NCBI GenBank assembly: GCA_009703165.1
Contig: WLGP01000005.1
Span: 1 to 14,871, forward strand
Length of the DNA: 14,871 nt
Source of the DNA: Actinomycetota bacterium
GTDB taxonomy: Bacteria > Actinomycetota > Actinomycetes > Nanopelagicales > Nanopelagicaceae
Direction: 5' to 3'
Shown here: positions 1 through 7,403 of the stretch, piece after piece
How the letters are laid out: each line of letters opens with the position of its first letter
Position numbering within the stretch: the stretch's first letter is position 1
Translations under genes and position numbers: made by a program
Notes under the pieces: model-generated
What the model saw: the letters and a program-made list of their open reading frames with translations, nothing else
Told to the model about the DNA's origin: nothing
Database searches by the model: none

Positions 1-31
1 ATACGAGTTCATCCATTACCTGGCTATTCAC
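1..31 (-). CDS. Possible 5' end of a divergent gene (partial, off the left edge)
   Basis: On the minus strand an open frame runs from a GTG at 31-29 off the window edge (V/M-N-S-Q-V-M-D-E-L-V). A TACCGT hexamer (44-39) lies 7 nt upstream of the GTG, the layout of a leaderless actinobacterial start. In many actinobacteria a polyprenyl diphosphate synthase is divergent from metF, which would fit the carotenoid genes further right, but ten codons cannot identify a family. An in-frame ATG five codons later is an alternative start. Existence and identity are both uncertain. Confidence 0.3.
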   Translation of the reverse strand, partial: MNSQVMDELV

Positions 32-38
32 GAGGGCA

Positions 39-54
39 ACGGTACCCTGACCGC
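39..54. promoter_or_regulatory. Overlapping divergent -10 elements, metF and left-edge gene
   Basis: GGTACC at 41-46 is shared by two TANNNT hexamers. TACCCT (43-48, +) is 6 nt before the GTG at 55. TACCGT (44-39, -) is 7 nt before the GTG at 31. Both spacings match leaderless transcripts beginning at the start codon. No convincing -35 element is visible on either side. Confidence 0.4.
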
Positions 55-918
55 GTGGAGATGCGACTTGAAAAGCGGATGTACTCATTTGAGTTCTTTC
101 CGCCTAAAGATCTCGCAGGGGAAGAGCGCCTCTGGCAGGCCCTTTCATCACTTGCCACATTGAGCCCCGATTTTGTCGCTGTCACATATGGCGCAGGTGG
201 CGGAACGCGCGATCGTACGATCCGCATCACATCTGAGATCACCGCTCGTACCAAGATTCCAACGGTGGCACATTTAACATGTGTTGGATCAACGCGCGAT
301 GAACTGATCGACATTCTTGCTCGCTACAAAGAGTCAGGGATCAAAAGTATCTTGGCTCTTCGTGGAGATCCCGTCGGGGGACCACGTGCGCCATGGACAC
401 CTGTCGATGGCGGTTTAACTCACGCAGATGAGTTGATCTCTTTAGCTCGCGAGCATGGAGATTTCACAATTGGCGTTGCAGCTTTTCCTGATGGCCACCC
501 GAATTCTGGTGGAGATTTCAACAAGGATGTTGAAGTTCTACTTCGCAAAGAATCACTCGGAGCATCTTTTGCAACAACGCAATTTTTCTTTGAGGTAGAT
601 AAGTGGAAACGTCTGGTTGATGCGTTAGAAAAGCGCGGATCGACTATGCCAATTTTCGCCGGAGTTCTCCCAGTCACCAATGTAAAACTATTGACCAAGA
701 TGGCAGAGCTCGGCGGAACCCCGATCCCTGAATCGATTGCAGCGCGATTTGCCGCAGTTGAAGATAATCCAGATGATGTCCGAAAATTAGGTGTTGAGAT
801 TGCCCTTAATCTCTGTAATGAGCTGATTGACGCTGGCGTTCCAGGTATTCACTTCTACACAATGAATAGCTCGACTGCTACAAGTGAAATCTTCGCCTCA
901 CTTAAAGATCGTCGATAA
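55..918 (+). CDS. metF: 5,10-methylenetetrahydrofolate reductase (MetF)
   Basis: This is a cytoplasmic FAD enzyme that reduces 5,10-methylene-THF to 5-methyl-THF for methionine synthesis. The 287-aa length fits a bacterial single-domain MetF. Visible landmarks in order are FEFFPPK (about residues 12-18, with the catalytic-type Glu at 13), YGAGGGTRDRT, the LALRGDP segment, GVAAFPDGHPN, TQFFFE, and a C-terminal GVPGIHFYTMN block. The GTG at 55 is preferred because TACCCT ends 6 nt before it (leaderless). The ATGs at 61 and 79 are alternatives and would lose only 2 or 8 residues, still keeping the FEFFPP core. The next gene starts 3 nt after the stop, so the two are probably co-transcribed. The function call is secure; the exact start is not. 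Confidence 0.95.
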   Translation: MEMRLEKRMYSFEFFPPKDLAGEERLWQALSSLATLSPDFVAVTYGAGGGTRDRTIRITSEITARTKIPTVAHLTCVGSTRDELIDILARYKESGIKSILALRGDPVGGPRAPWTPVDGGLTHADELISLAREHGDFTIGVAAFPDGHPNSGGDFNKDVEVLLRKESLGASFATTQFFFEVDKWKRLVDALEKRGSTMPIFAGVLPVTNVKLLTKMAELGGTPIPESIAARFAAVEDNPDDVRKLGVEIALNLCNELIDAGVPGIHFYTMNSSTATSEIFASLKDRR

Positions 919-921
919 AGA

Positions 922-1539
922 ATGAGTCGCCAAGATTTCTTTGCGCAATGGAGCGCTCTTCACCTTGGCGCATCTGTCACGGGAATTGTTAAGGGCTGGT
1001 TGAGTATCTCTTATGTGATTGCACGAGCGCTGAGCGCACTTCGCATTACACCCAATCTGCTTACCCTGCTGGGAGTTCTCAGCGCAGTTGCAATGCTCTT
1101 CTATCCATATTCAGCCATTGCTCTGGTCTTGCTTGTGCTCTCCCTTATCTTTGATGGCGTCGATGGCAGCGTTGCAATCATCTCCGGCAAAGAGAGCAAA
1201 CTTGGCGCCGCCCTTGATTCAATCGCAGATCGCATCACCGAAGCGCTCTGGTTCTTTGCTCTCTATCAGTGGGGGATTGCGCCAGAGATTTGCTTGGCGC
1301 TCTTTGCCCTAGCGCTGACGCAAGAATATGCACGTGCGCGTATGGCATCTCTTGGATTTGCCGAGATTGGTGTTGTCACTATCGCAGAGCGCCCAGTACG
1401 AGCCAGTGCGATCGCAATCTTTATGGTGCTAGAACTTCTGAACTTCTCATTTGCACCGTTTGCTCTCTACATCTTTACTGCGATGGCGCTCTTTAGTGTC
1501 TATCAAGTGATGAGAGCTGCCCGCCGCCATCTCGCGTAA
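922..1539 (+). CDS. CDP-alcohol phosphatidyltransferase family membrane protein
   Basis: A 205-aa integral membrane protein with about six hydrophobic segments. It carries the family signature D-x2-D-G-x2-A-R-x8-G-x3-D-x3-D as D78, D81, G82, A85, G95, D99 and D103, except that the usual Arg after Ala is Ile86. Family members transfer a phosphatidyl group from CDP-diacylglycerol to an alcohol (glycerol phosphate, inositol phosphate and others) at the inner membrane face. The substrate cannot be read here. An N-terminal ITPNLLTLLG segment (about 42-51) is also typical of the family. The ATG lies 3 nt after the metF stop, so it is probably read with metF. The last 47 bp overlap the convergent carotenoid desaturase gene. 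Either a phospholipid synthase (PgsA/PIS-like) or a subfamily of unknown substrate is possible. Confidence 0.85.
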   Translation: MSRQDFFAQWSALHLGASVTGIVKGWLSISYVIARALSALRITPNLLTLLGVLSAVAMLFYPYSAIALVLLVLSLIFDGVDGSVAIISGKESKLGAALDSIADRITEALWFFALYQWGIAPEICLALFALALTQEYARARMASLGFAEIGVVTIAERPVRASAIAIFMVLELLNFSFAPFALYIFTAMALFSVYQVMRAARRHLA

Positions 1540-3016
1540 GTATCGCCTCTGCAACAATCTCGGCACTTAAGCCCACAAGCGGTAACCCTCCACCTGGGTG
1601 AGCACTTCCTCCTACGCAGTACAAACCATGTAACGGGCTGCGATTTTTAGCACGGTTAAATGCGCTTCGCGCTCCATTACTAGAAGTTCCATAAATAGAT
1701 CCACCAGGGGCTAATACGCTCGCCTCTAAATCTGCAGGTGTGCGAATCTCTAAGAGATCTAGTCGATCGCGCACCTTGATTCCACGGGCTTCAATGCGAT
1801 CGATGATCTTCTGCGCATACTGTTGGGCAAATACGCGATCGCTCCAATCAAAGCTATCTGCTCCATGGCGCGGGGCATTCACAAGCACGAACCAGGCTTG
1901 ATGGCCAGCCTTAGCAACCATCGTCTCATCATGCGGTGCGCAGATATAGATTGTTGGATCTTCTACAGGAACTTTCTTGTTGAAGATCGATTCAAATTCA
2001 TCATCATAATTTTCTGGAAATAAGATCGTGTGGTGCTCTAGTTGTGGCTCTGTAGAAGGTTTAAGTCCAAGCAGTAATGAAAACCCTGCAAGTGATGGCT
2101 CCATCTTCTCGATAGCGCGCTGTGCTGTACGAACAGATCGTGGCGGGTTCTTGATCAGATGTGAATAGATCGTTCCTGCATCTGCATTTGCAACGACGGT
2201 ATGCGCTGGGATGTGGCGACCGTCTGCAAGTGCTATTCCTGTAACAACTCCATCTGCATGGGTAATTTCATCTACATGGGCGTTAAATTCAAAGGTAACG
2301 CCGCGATCGAGGCAGCGCTGATAGAGAGCATCGCCTAACTTTCCAATTCCGCCGGTGATATGCCAGGCACCAAAGGCCTCTTCGACAAAGGCGATTGATG
2401 AGAGCACGGCAGGTGCCACGCGAGGATCTGATCCACTGTAGGTGGCATATCTATCCAGGATCTTGCGCAGATGCGGGCTCTTGATCGAGAGTCCGCGGAT
2501 AGATTTCCACGGTGCAATCACGAAGATATCTCGCAGCAGAGTTTTACGCGAGAAGAGTGAGGTGACAGATTTAAGTTCAGATTCAATAAATGGCTCACGG
2601 GATACATCCCACATCGCCTCAGCCCGACGCATGATCTGATCCCATTGCGCTGCAGCAGCTGCGCCGTAAGAAGATGTGATCGCATCGAGGGTTTTTTTCC
2701 GCGAAAGATTTGCAAACTTCACCGATGTTCCATCGTGGAAGCGATAATCAAAAGATGGATCAACTGGCGTCATCTCAACTACACGCCCTAGAACATCACC
2801 AGTTCTTTGAAAGAGATCGCGATAGACAGCAGGAAGAGTCAAGAGAGATGGACCGGTATCGAAGGCGTATCCACCAATCCATTCGGTACGGCACTTGCCA
2901 CCATGGCGATCACCTGCTTCAAATACGCGTACGCGGTAACCCTTCTTACCTAAGCGTGCAGCAGTTGCCATCGCTCCCATGCCAGCGCCGATGATGACGA
3001 CATCCTTCTCGTTCAT
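1493..3016 (-). CDS. FAD-dependent carotenoid desaturase, CrtD/CrtI family
   Basis: A 507-aa member of the phytoene desaturase family. It has an N-terminal FAD Rossmann motif (GAGMGA, residues 10-15), an acidic residue ending the second strand (E33), the HGGKCRT segment, a DTGPS motif, and the C-terminal flavin block with GGSAHPGGGLP. The start is set at 3016 because ATG (3016-3014) overlaps the TGA of the upstream glycosyltransferase as ATGA; a longer form starting at 3034 is possible but would overlap further. Its neighbours are a CruF-like hydroxylase, a carotenoid-type glycosyltransferase and a CrtA-like enzyme. A 3',4'-desaturase (CrtD) role on a 1'-hydroxy carotenoid is therefore more likely than phytoene desaturation, but sequence alone does not separate CrtD, CrtI and CrtO-type oxidases. 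It is the last gene of its operon; I see no terminator behind it. Confidence 0.85.
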   Translation of the reverse strand: MNEKDVVIIGAGMGAMATAARLGKKGYRVRVFEAGDRHGGKCRTEWIGGYAFDTGPSLLTLPAVYRDLFQRTGDVLGRVVEMTPVDPSFDYRFHDGTSVKFANLSRKKTLDAITSSYGAAAAAQWDQIMRRAEAMWDVSREPFIESELKSVTSLFSRKTLLRDIFVIAPWKSIRGLSIKSPHLRKILDRYATYSGSDPRVAPAVLSSIAFVEEAFGAWHITGGIGKLGDALYQRCLDRGVTFEFNAHVDEITHADGVVTGIALADGRHIPAHTVVANADAGTIYSHLIKNPPRSVRTAQRAIEKMEPSLAGFSLLLGLKPSTEPQLEHHTILFPENYDDEFESIFNKKVPVEDPTIYICAPHDETMVAKAGHQAWFVLVNAPRHGADSFDWSDRVFAQQYAQKIIDRIEARGIKVRDRLDLLEIRTPADLEASVLAPGGSIYGTSSNGARSAFNRAKNRSPLHGLYCVGGSAHPGGGLPLVGLSAEIVAEAILTRDGGGQLSSLDRH

Positions 3017-4092
3017 ACAGCCCTGCCCTTCCACGTGATTTTCCCGCGCAACAGGTTGGAATATGCCAGCAGATAGATGAAGACAATAGTTGATATTGGG
3101 TGCAAGAGTGCATCAATCATTAATGAACGTGATGAGAGCGCTGAAATCATGCGAGATGCGATAACAAGAATGAATGAGGTTGTGGCAATCGTTGAACCTG
3201 CAACTGCGCCAATCAAGGGTATGAAACCTGAGATAAAGGTAAGTGCAGCAATTGCTATCGATCCGCCAGCTCCACCAAATCCCTTCGCCAGAGATTTTCC
3301 ATAGCCAGCTCGAATTTGGTTAAAGGAAGAGTACATACGCGTTGATGCAATCGATGAACCGTCACAGACTCCACCGTGATATCCGGCAGCGATCAGCGCG
3401 CGAGCCATATCAATATCATCAAGAACGCTGGAGCGAATAGCCTCAAAACCACCAGATGCAACGAGAGAGCTCTTTCGAATAAAAAAGAATTGGCCATTTG
3501 CTACAGCAAGAGATTTACGCTTGCTCTTCATTGCAAGGCGCAGCGGAACAGTTGTCATCCAGGTCCATTGCAGAAGCGGCTGGACTAAACGCTCTGACAT
3601 CGTAAGTGCGATCTGGGCCGGGTATGGCGAGAGAAAATCTGTCTTTGTGCGGGCAAGTACGCAATCAACTGCAGAGAGTGCATCAGATCGCAGGCGCACA
3701 TCAGCATCAATCGTGACTACATATTCATAACGCGCAGATGAAAAGCCCTGCGAGAGAGCCCATGGCTTACCTAGCCATCCTTGTGGTAGAGGCTGGGCAT
3801 CTATAACCGACATGGTGCTGCGATTTTTAATGGCCTCGCGCAGAAGTTGGCCAGTGCAATCTGTTGAATTGTCGTTGATAAAGATAACTTCGTAGCGTGG
3901 ATGATCCAGCGCTCCTAAGTATTTAACTAATTCAACGACGTTCTCTTCTTCATTGCGGCATGGGACTAGAAGAGAGAAACTCAATTCTTCTTCTGACTTC
4001 TTCTTAGGCCTGATGATTGTGAAGGCGTTGATCAACGCCGTCAAGAGTAGAAAGGCATTAATTACTAAGGAAAGATTAAAGAGCGCTGACAT
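3013..4092 (-). CDS. Membrane glycosyltransferase family 2, CruG/CrtQ-like
   Basis: A 359-aa GT-A fold glycosyltransferase, probably acting at the membrane on a hydroxylated carotenoid. An N-terminal hydrophobic helix (about 4-25) precedes the catalytic domain. Visible motifs are SLLVPCRNEE (about 40-49), INDNSTD (about 72-78), WLGKPWA (about 106-112, typical of the CrtQ/CruG-type branch), the metal-binding DxD (D129-A-D131) and a later LDDIDMA block; hydrophobic helices close the C-terminus. The ATG at 4092 is chosen because it follows the cruF stop (4098) by 5 nt and begins directly at the membrane helix. The frame stays open to 4230, but that extension lies inside cruF and looks non-native. 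The stop overlaps the next gene as ATGA. The sugar, acceptor and position of attachment are inferred from context only. Confidence 0.8.
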   Translation of the reverse strand: MSALFNLSLVINAFLLLTALINAFTIIRPKKKSEEELSFSLLVPCRNEEENVVELVKYLGALDHPRYEVIFINDNSTDCTGQLLREAIKNRSTMSVIDAQPLPQGWLGKPWALSQGFSSARYEYVVTIDADVRLRSDALSAVDCVLARTKTDFLSPYPAQIALTMSERLVQPLLQWTWMTTVPLRLAMKSKRKSLAVANGQFFFIRKSSLVASGGFEAIRSSVLDDIDMARALIAAGYHGGVCDGSSIASTRMYSSFNQIRAGYGKSLAKGFGGAGGSIAIAALTFISGFIPLIGAVAGSTIATTSFILVIASRMISALSSRSLMIDALLHPISTIVFIYLLAYSNLLRGKITWKGRAV

Positions 4093-4097
4093 CAGAA

Positions 4098-4901
4098 TTA
4101 AGCGCGATTGAGCCAGCGGGTAAAGAAATATGGAGAGAGAATTGCGCCATAGATTAAGAAGGCAACAATTGCTAACCCTTGGCGACCGAAGAAGACGAAT
4201 TGTGCGATAAAGCCACCAACTAAACTCCACGCCAGATAGATATCAACTGCCAGGGTGCTCGGTGCTTCTTTACGGCGCTCTGTTGGGAGAACAAAGTGGA
4301 GAATTCCAATAAGAATTAAACCTGAGAGCAACCAGCCAAATGGATTAGAGAGTGGAATTTCAGGGGCGTAAGGAAATGAGGCACCGGTTACTTCCCACGT
4401 CCAACGACCTGCTGCAACCATCTGAGGGTCTAAGAAGAGATCCCATCCCATCAAGATTGCACCGCCGTAGAGAAATACCCAACCACCTGCAACGCGACGA
4501 GCTGCAATGAGTGCGGGGTAGGCCATCATCGTCCACGCAAAGAGAACTACAAGTGGAACATCGAAGATAAAGAAACCTAGAGTCGTGCTGTATTCATAGA
4601 CGCCAAAGGGCCATCCAGTATTGACGCCGATAGTTTCAATCGCCAGTGAGAAGAGTGCTGTGATTGCTAAGTAGGTCAGTGCAAATTTGGTTCCATAGCT
4701 CATGCGGGCATGTAGCAACATTGCGGCGGCGCCGAAGTAGACAGTCAGCAGCGTTAAGACTTCAAGCGGCTTGCCATCTAGAAGTGGATAAGGAATTTGG
4801 AGCAAGATCGCTGCGGCGAGAACTATGCCGAGAAAAATTCGTGAACGTTGCGATTGAGTACGGCGACGGTTTGCTCGCGGTGTGAAATCTCGAATCGACA
4901 T
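4098..4901 (-). CDS. cruF: CruF-like carotenoid 1'-hydroxylase (DUF422 family)
   Basis: A 267-aa polytopic membrane protein with about seven or eight hydrophobic helices after a basic N-terminus. It resembles the CruF/bisanhydrobacterioruberin hydratase family in the blocks ETIGVNTGWPFG..Y.Y (about 90-105), a helix with WDLFLDPQMV (about 155-165) and the GRWTWE segment followed by P..NPFGW. Characterised members add water to the psi end of gamma-carotene or related carotenoids, giving a 1'-hydroxyl that is later desaturated and glycosylated. The glycosyltransferase and desaturase genes that follow directly support this role. The crtA-like stop lies 17 nt upstream. The start ATG at 4901 begins a soluble, Arg-rich stretch before the first helix, which seems natural. 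Family assignment is good; the exact substrate is unknown. Confidence 0.8.
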   Translation of the reverse strand: MSIRDFTPRANRRRTQSQRSRIFLGIVLAAAILLQIPYPLLDGKPLEVLTLLTVYFGAAAMLLHARMSYGTKFALTYLAITALFSLAIETIGVNTGWPFGVYEYSTTLGFFIFDVPLVVLFAWTMMAYPALIAARRVAGGWVFLYGGAILMGWDLFLDPQMVAAGRWTWEVTGASFPYAPEIPLSNPFGWLLSGLILIGILHFVLPTERRKEAPSTLAVDIYLAWSLVGGFIAQFVFFGRQGLAIVAFLIYGAILSPYFFTRWLNRA

Positions 4902-4918
4902 GGGCTAAGTCTGCCCTA

Positions 4919-5596
4919 CTACAGATGCCCACGCATGTGGCGGACTGCAAAGCGAGAAAATAGCTCCTCGGCATACCAATTGAAGCGATGGGTCGCCTCG
5001 ATAGCCCCTTGGTGAGCGCTGCCTTTGTAAGCAAAATCTCTCAAGGCTTTTCCGCTCTCCCATAAAGAGAATGTGCCCTGTAATCCAATAGGGGCCTCAC
5101 CGATACCAATGGCTGCAACAAGACCAGGCGATTGATGGAGTTGCGTTGATACTGGTGGAACCGCAGACCAAAAACGAAAGTTCTGTAGCCATTTAATCCG
5201 CGCACGAGTAATTGCCACAACCTTGGTATCGGCGGCAGGAGTGTGGCTCCAGTCAAATGGATTAGATCTAGACCAGAGGCCGTGGGCTGCGATTGGATCA
5301 AGAACTAAGCGCACCTCACTTGCTGAACGTTTCTTCCACCCTGCAATCACCGCATTGCTATCAAAGGAAACTAGTTGTGCTTCATCGATAACTACGAGTG
5401 CGCCCCAACGTGAAAGATCGGCATCGCTTGGAGTGAAGTTTTCACCGGTACCGGTACCAAGCATCTTGGCAAAGTGAACACCGCGAGAATGGCGCAATCT
5501 TCTGCGATCGCGTGCCATTGAGAAAAGTGCAAAGGGGAGTGAACTCTTTTCGATCTTCCAGAAGTATGCGACGACGACTTTATTCATAACGCTCAT
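4919..5596 (-). CDS. CrtA-like carotenoid monooxygenase (spheroidene monooxygenase family)
   Basis: A 225-aa protein resembling the spheroidene monooxygenase CrtA family, whose known member introduces a 2-keto group on acyclic carotenoids. Landmarks are SMARDRRRLR (about 26-35), the LGTGTGENF segment with DADLSRWGAL (about 46-64), HGLWSRSNPF, and the strong C-terminal block with IGIGEAPIGLQGTFSLWES and WYAEELFSRFAV. The start is taken at 5596 because the upstream ybaK-like stop and this ATG form a TAATG overlap; an ATG at 5587 (M-N-K-V-V) is equally plausible and three codons shorter. cruF follows after 17 nt. In this operon it could oxidise carbon 2 next to the 1'-hydroxyl made by CruF; that step is inference. 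No membrane helix is evident. Confidence 0.75.
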   Translation of the reverse strand: MSVMNKVVVAYFWKIEKSSLPFALFSMARDRRRLRHSRGVHFAKMLGTGTGENFTPSDADLSRWGALVVIDEAQLVSFDSNAVIAGWKKRSASEVRLVLDPIAAHGLWSRSNPFDWSHTPAADTKVVAITRARIKWLQNFRFWSAVPPVSTQLHQSPGLVAAIGIGEAPIGLQGTFSLWESGKALRDFAYKGSAHQGAIEATHRFNWYAEELFSRFAVRHMRGHL

Positions 5597-6084
5597 TAAT
5601 CGCCGACAACCATAGGTTGGGCATTGGTACATGTAATGAGTTCGGTAAATGACGTGGGATAGACCGCATGCGGATGACCTGCTGCAGCCCAGACAACTTC
5701 GTAATCGTTGAGCGCTTGATCGATCAGGATTACTTCAGGCTGGGTAACCCAACCAAGGGGGCTGACACCACCGATTGAGTAGCCAGAGATTTCCTTGACG
5801 AAATCGGCATCAACGCGTCCAAGTTTTTCGACTGCAAGATTCTTAGCAACGAGATCGGTATCTACGCGATGGCGACCGCTGGTGATTATTAGGAGAGCTC
5901 CACCTGATGGCAATTTAAAGATTAATGACGATGCAATCTGACCCACTTCAACACCGAGGGCATCTGCTGCCTCTTGCGCAGTTCGAGCGCTCTCACTCAA
6001 AGCAACAATTGAGCCTGCAACACCGAGGGCTTTTATCGCTTCTGCTGCTCGGATTACCGATGCGCGCTCGAGAATGTGCTCCAT
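5596..6084 (-). CDS. YbaK/EbsC-type aminoacyl-tRNA deacylase
   Basis: A 162-aa free-standing YbaK/ProX-like domain. These proteins hydrolyse mischarged tRNAs (for example Cys-tRNA-Pro) in the cytoplasm. Visible family marks are the conserved Lys in SLIFK (K57), the SGRHRVD segment and the GYSIGGVSP loop. The ATG at 6084 is chosen because TACTAT (6096-6091) ends exactly 6 nt upstream, a leaderless start. Longer in-frame versions would run through this promoter and into the divergent MFS gene. The stop codon overlaps the crtA-like start (TAATG), so it heads the carotenoid operon although it has no obvious link to pigment synthesis. The specific amino acid or tRNA cannot be told. Confidence 0.85.
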   Translation of the reverse strand: MEHILERASVIRAAEAIKALGVAGSIVALSESARTAQEAADALGVEVGQIASSLIFKLPSGGALLIITSGRHRVDTDLVAKNLAVEKLGRVDADFVKEISGYSIGGVSPLGWVTQPEVILIDQALNDYEVVWAAAGHPHAVYPTSFTELITCTNAQPMVVGD

Positions 6085-6090
6085 AGATTG

Positions 6091-6096
6091 ATAGTA
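6091..6096 (-). promoter_or_regulatory. -10 element of the ybaK-carotenoid operon
   Basis: TACTAT on the minus strand, close to the TATAAT ideal, ends 6 nt before the ATG at 6084. This predicts a leaderless mRNA for the five-gene unit running to 1493. It is the only clear promoter seen for that unit. I find no good -35 box. Confidence 0.55.
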
Positions 6097-6137
6097 CGAC
6101 ATCATCCGAGGCATCTGCATTGCTCGGCGTGATGGTT

Positions 6138-6143
6138 TAGCGT
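6138..6143 (+). promoter_or_regulatory. Possible -10 element of the MFS gene
   Basis: TAGCGT ends 8 nt before the ATG at 6152 and fits TANNNT. The spacing is looser than at the other leaderless candidates here, so this is weak. It lies in the 67-bp gap divergent from the ybaK promoter. Confidence 0.3.
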
Positions 6144-6151
6144 TAGCGCCT

Positions 6152-7387
6152 ATGAGCCCACAGAGATTTCGCGCAACTGCCCCTGTAGCAATTGCAGAGC
6201 AGGCCCGTACGTCACTCTTGGCGATGTTCTTGCTGATGGGCATGGTCTCCATGGGTTGGGTTCCACGTATTCCTGAAATCAAAGATGCCATGGGATTAAG
6301 TAATGGCCAATTTGGATTCATCTTGTTGGCAAGCACCTTTGGATCTGTTGCTGGCGCTCAAATTGGTGGACGCGCAATCCATACCTTTGGATCGCGCCGT
6401 GTGACGCAAGTTGCCATCTCGATTATGCCTGTGGGTCTTGCCGGAATGGGCCTAGCAAATTCGGCGCCGTACTTAGTTCTCTCACTCTTCATCATGGGCT
6501 TTGGTTATTCGCTGATGGATATCTGTCTGAACTCACAGGGATATATCGTTGAACGAATTATCGAAAAGCGTTGCATGTCAAAGCTTCATGCAATGTGGAG
6601 CGTCGGTGCATTCCTTACAACCGTTATCGGTGGATCGATCGCTCGATTCGTCTCTTACGAAGTAAATCTCGTCGCGATAGCAATTTTTGCAGGCATTGCA
6701 TTTATTCCAGCAGCCTTCTTCTTACTTCCTGGGGATCTCGATGATCACGATGGGGGAGAAGAAGAGACGGATGCAAAGATCCCTCTCTTTGGAAAGAGCG
6801 TTCTGCCTCTATGGGGATTGGGAATTGGCTTACTGGGTTGCTTGATTGCAGAGGGTGCAGCAAGTGATTGGGCGGGAATCTTGCTCCGCGATGACATGGG
6901 ATATGACAAGGGCGTTAACGCCTCTGGCTTTGCCTGCTTTGCACTTGCGATGATCGTCAGCAGATTGCTTGGCGATAGAACTCTAGATCGCTTAGGACCG
7001 GCGCAGACTGTAAAGCTAGGTGCCTACATTGGTGGCATTGCTTGGGGTGCAGCAATTCTTATCGCCGTTCCATTATCAGATTCACATCCATTGATTGCGC
7101 TGATTATTATCAACCTGGGATTTATCGCAGTGGGATTTGGAATCGGTCCAATGTTCCCAGCATTTATCTTGGCAGCAGGGGCCACACCAGGAGTTGCACC
7201 GGCTGTAGCAATTGCTCGTGTTGGTGTCATTGGTATTGCAGGTTACTTCTTTGGTCCAACGCTTACTGGATTAATTTCAGAGGTAACAAGTCTTCCTATC
7301 GCGCTCTTCTTCCCAATCGTGATGCTCTTTCTTTCCGGCTATCTCTCGCGCACAATCCATACAGATAAAGATAGAGATCCAAAGTAG
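6152..7387 (+). CDS. MFS transporter, YbjJ/FucP-like type
   Basis: A 411-aa protein with about 12 hydrophobic helices in two halves split by a charged, acidic loop (about residues 190-205, DLDDHDGGEEETD). After the first helix comes WVPRIPEIKDAMGLS, and the loop between helices 2 and 3 has a motif-A-like GGRAIHTFGSRR. The second half has the EGAASDWAGILLRD segment common in this transporter branch. It should be a proton-coupled transporter in the cytoplasmic membrane; the substrate (sugar, drug or other) cannot be predicted. It is divergent from the ybaK-carotenoid operon with a 67-bp gap and converges on the TauE/SafE gene. The ATG at 6152 leaves about 22 soluble residues before helix 1, which is reasonable. 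Confidence 0.85.
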   Translation: MSPQRFRATAPVAIAEQARTSLLAMFLLMGMVSMGWVPRIPEIKDAMGLSNGQFGFILLASTFGSVAGAQIGGRAIHTFGSRRVTQVAISIMPVGLAGMGLANSAPYLVLSLFIMGFGYSLMDICLNSQGYIVERIIEKRCMSKLHAMWSVGAFLTTVIGGSIARFVSYEVNLVAIAIFAGIAFIPAAFFLLPGDLDDHDGGEEETDAKIPLFGKSVLPLWGLGIGLLGCLIAEGAASDWAGILLRDDMGYDKGVNASGFACFALAMIVSRLLGDRTLDRLGPAQTVKLGAYIGGIAWGAAILIAVPLSDSHPLIALIIINLGFIAVGFGIGPMFPAFILAAGATPGVAPAVAIARVGVIGIAGYFFGPTLTGLISEVTSLPIALFFPIVMLFLSGYLSRTIHTDKDRDPK

Positions 7388-7402
7388 GCCTCACTAGGCC
7401 TA
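7385..7402. terminator. Short hairpin between convergent genes
   Basis: TAGGCCT (7385-7391) pairs with AGGCCTA (7396-7402) around a 4-nt loop. The stem includes the MFS stop codon and ends two bases before the stop of the opposing gene. There is no T-tract on either side, so terminator function is only a possibility. A third, partial TAGGC copy follows at 7405-7409. Confidence 0.3.
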
Positions 7403-7403
7403 A

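Noticed and set aside
24..314. Minus-strand 96-aa open frame opposite metF
   Set aside because: It lies wholly over the metF promoter and coding frame, shows no family features, and is explained as an antisense shadow.
3017..3034. Six-codon longer start of the carotenoid desaturase
   Set aside because: The ATGA overlap at 3016-3013 gives a better coupled start right before the Rossmann motif.
4093..4230. 46-codon N-terminal extension of the glycosyltransferase
   Set aside because: It lies within cruF, has no family resemblance, and the ATG at 4092 gives a natural membrane-helix start 5 nt after the cruF stop.
6085..6336. 84-residue N-terminal extension of the ybaK-like gene
   Set aside because: It would run through its own -10 element and into the divergent MFS gene; the YbaK domain begins at the ATG at 6084.
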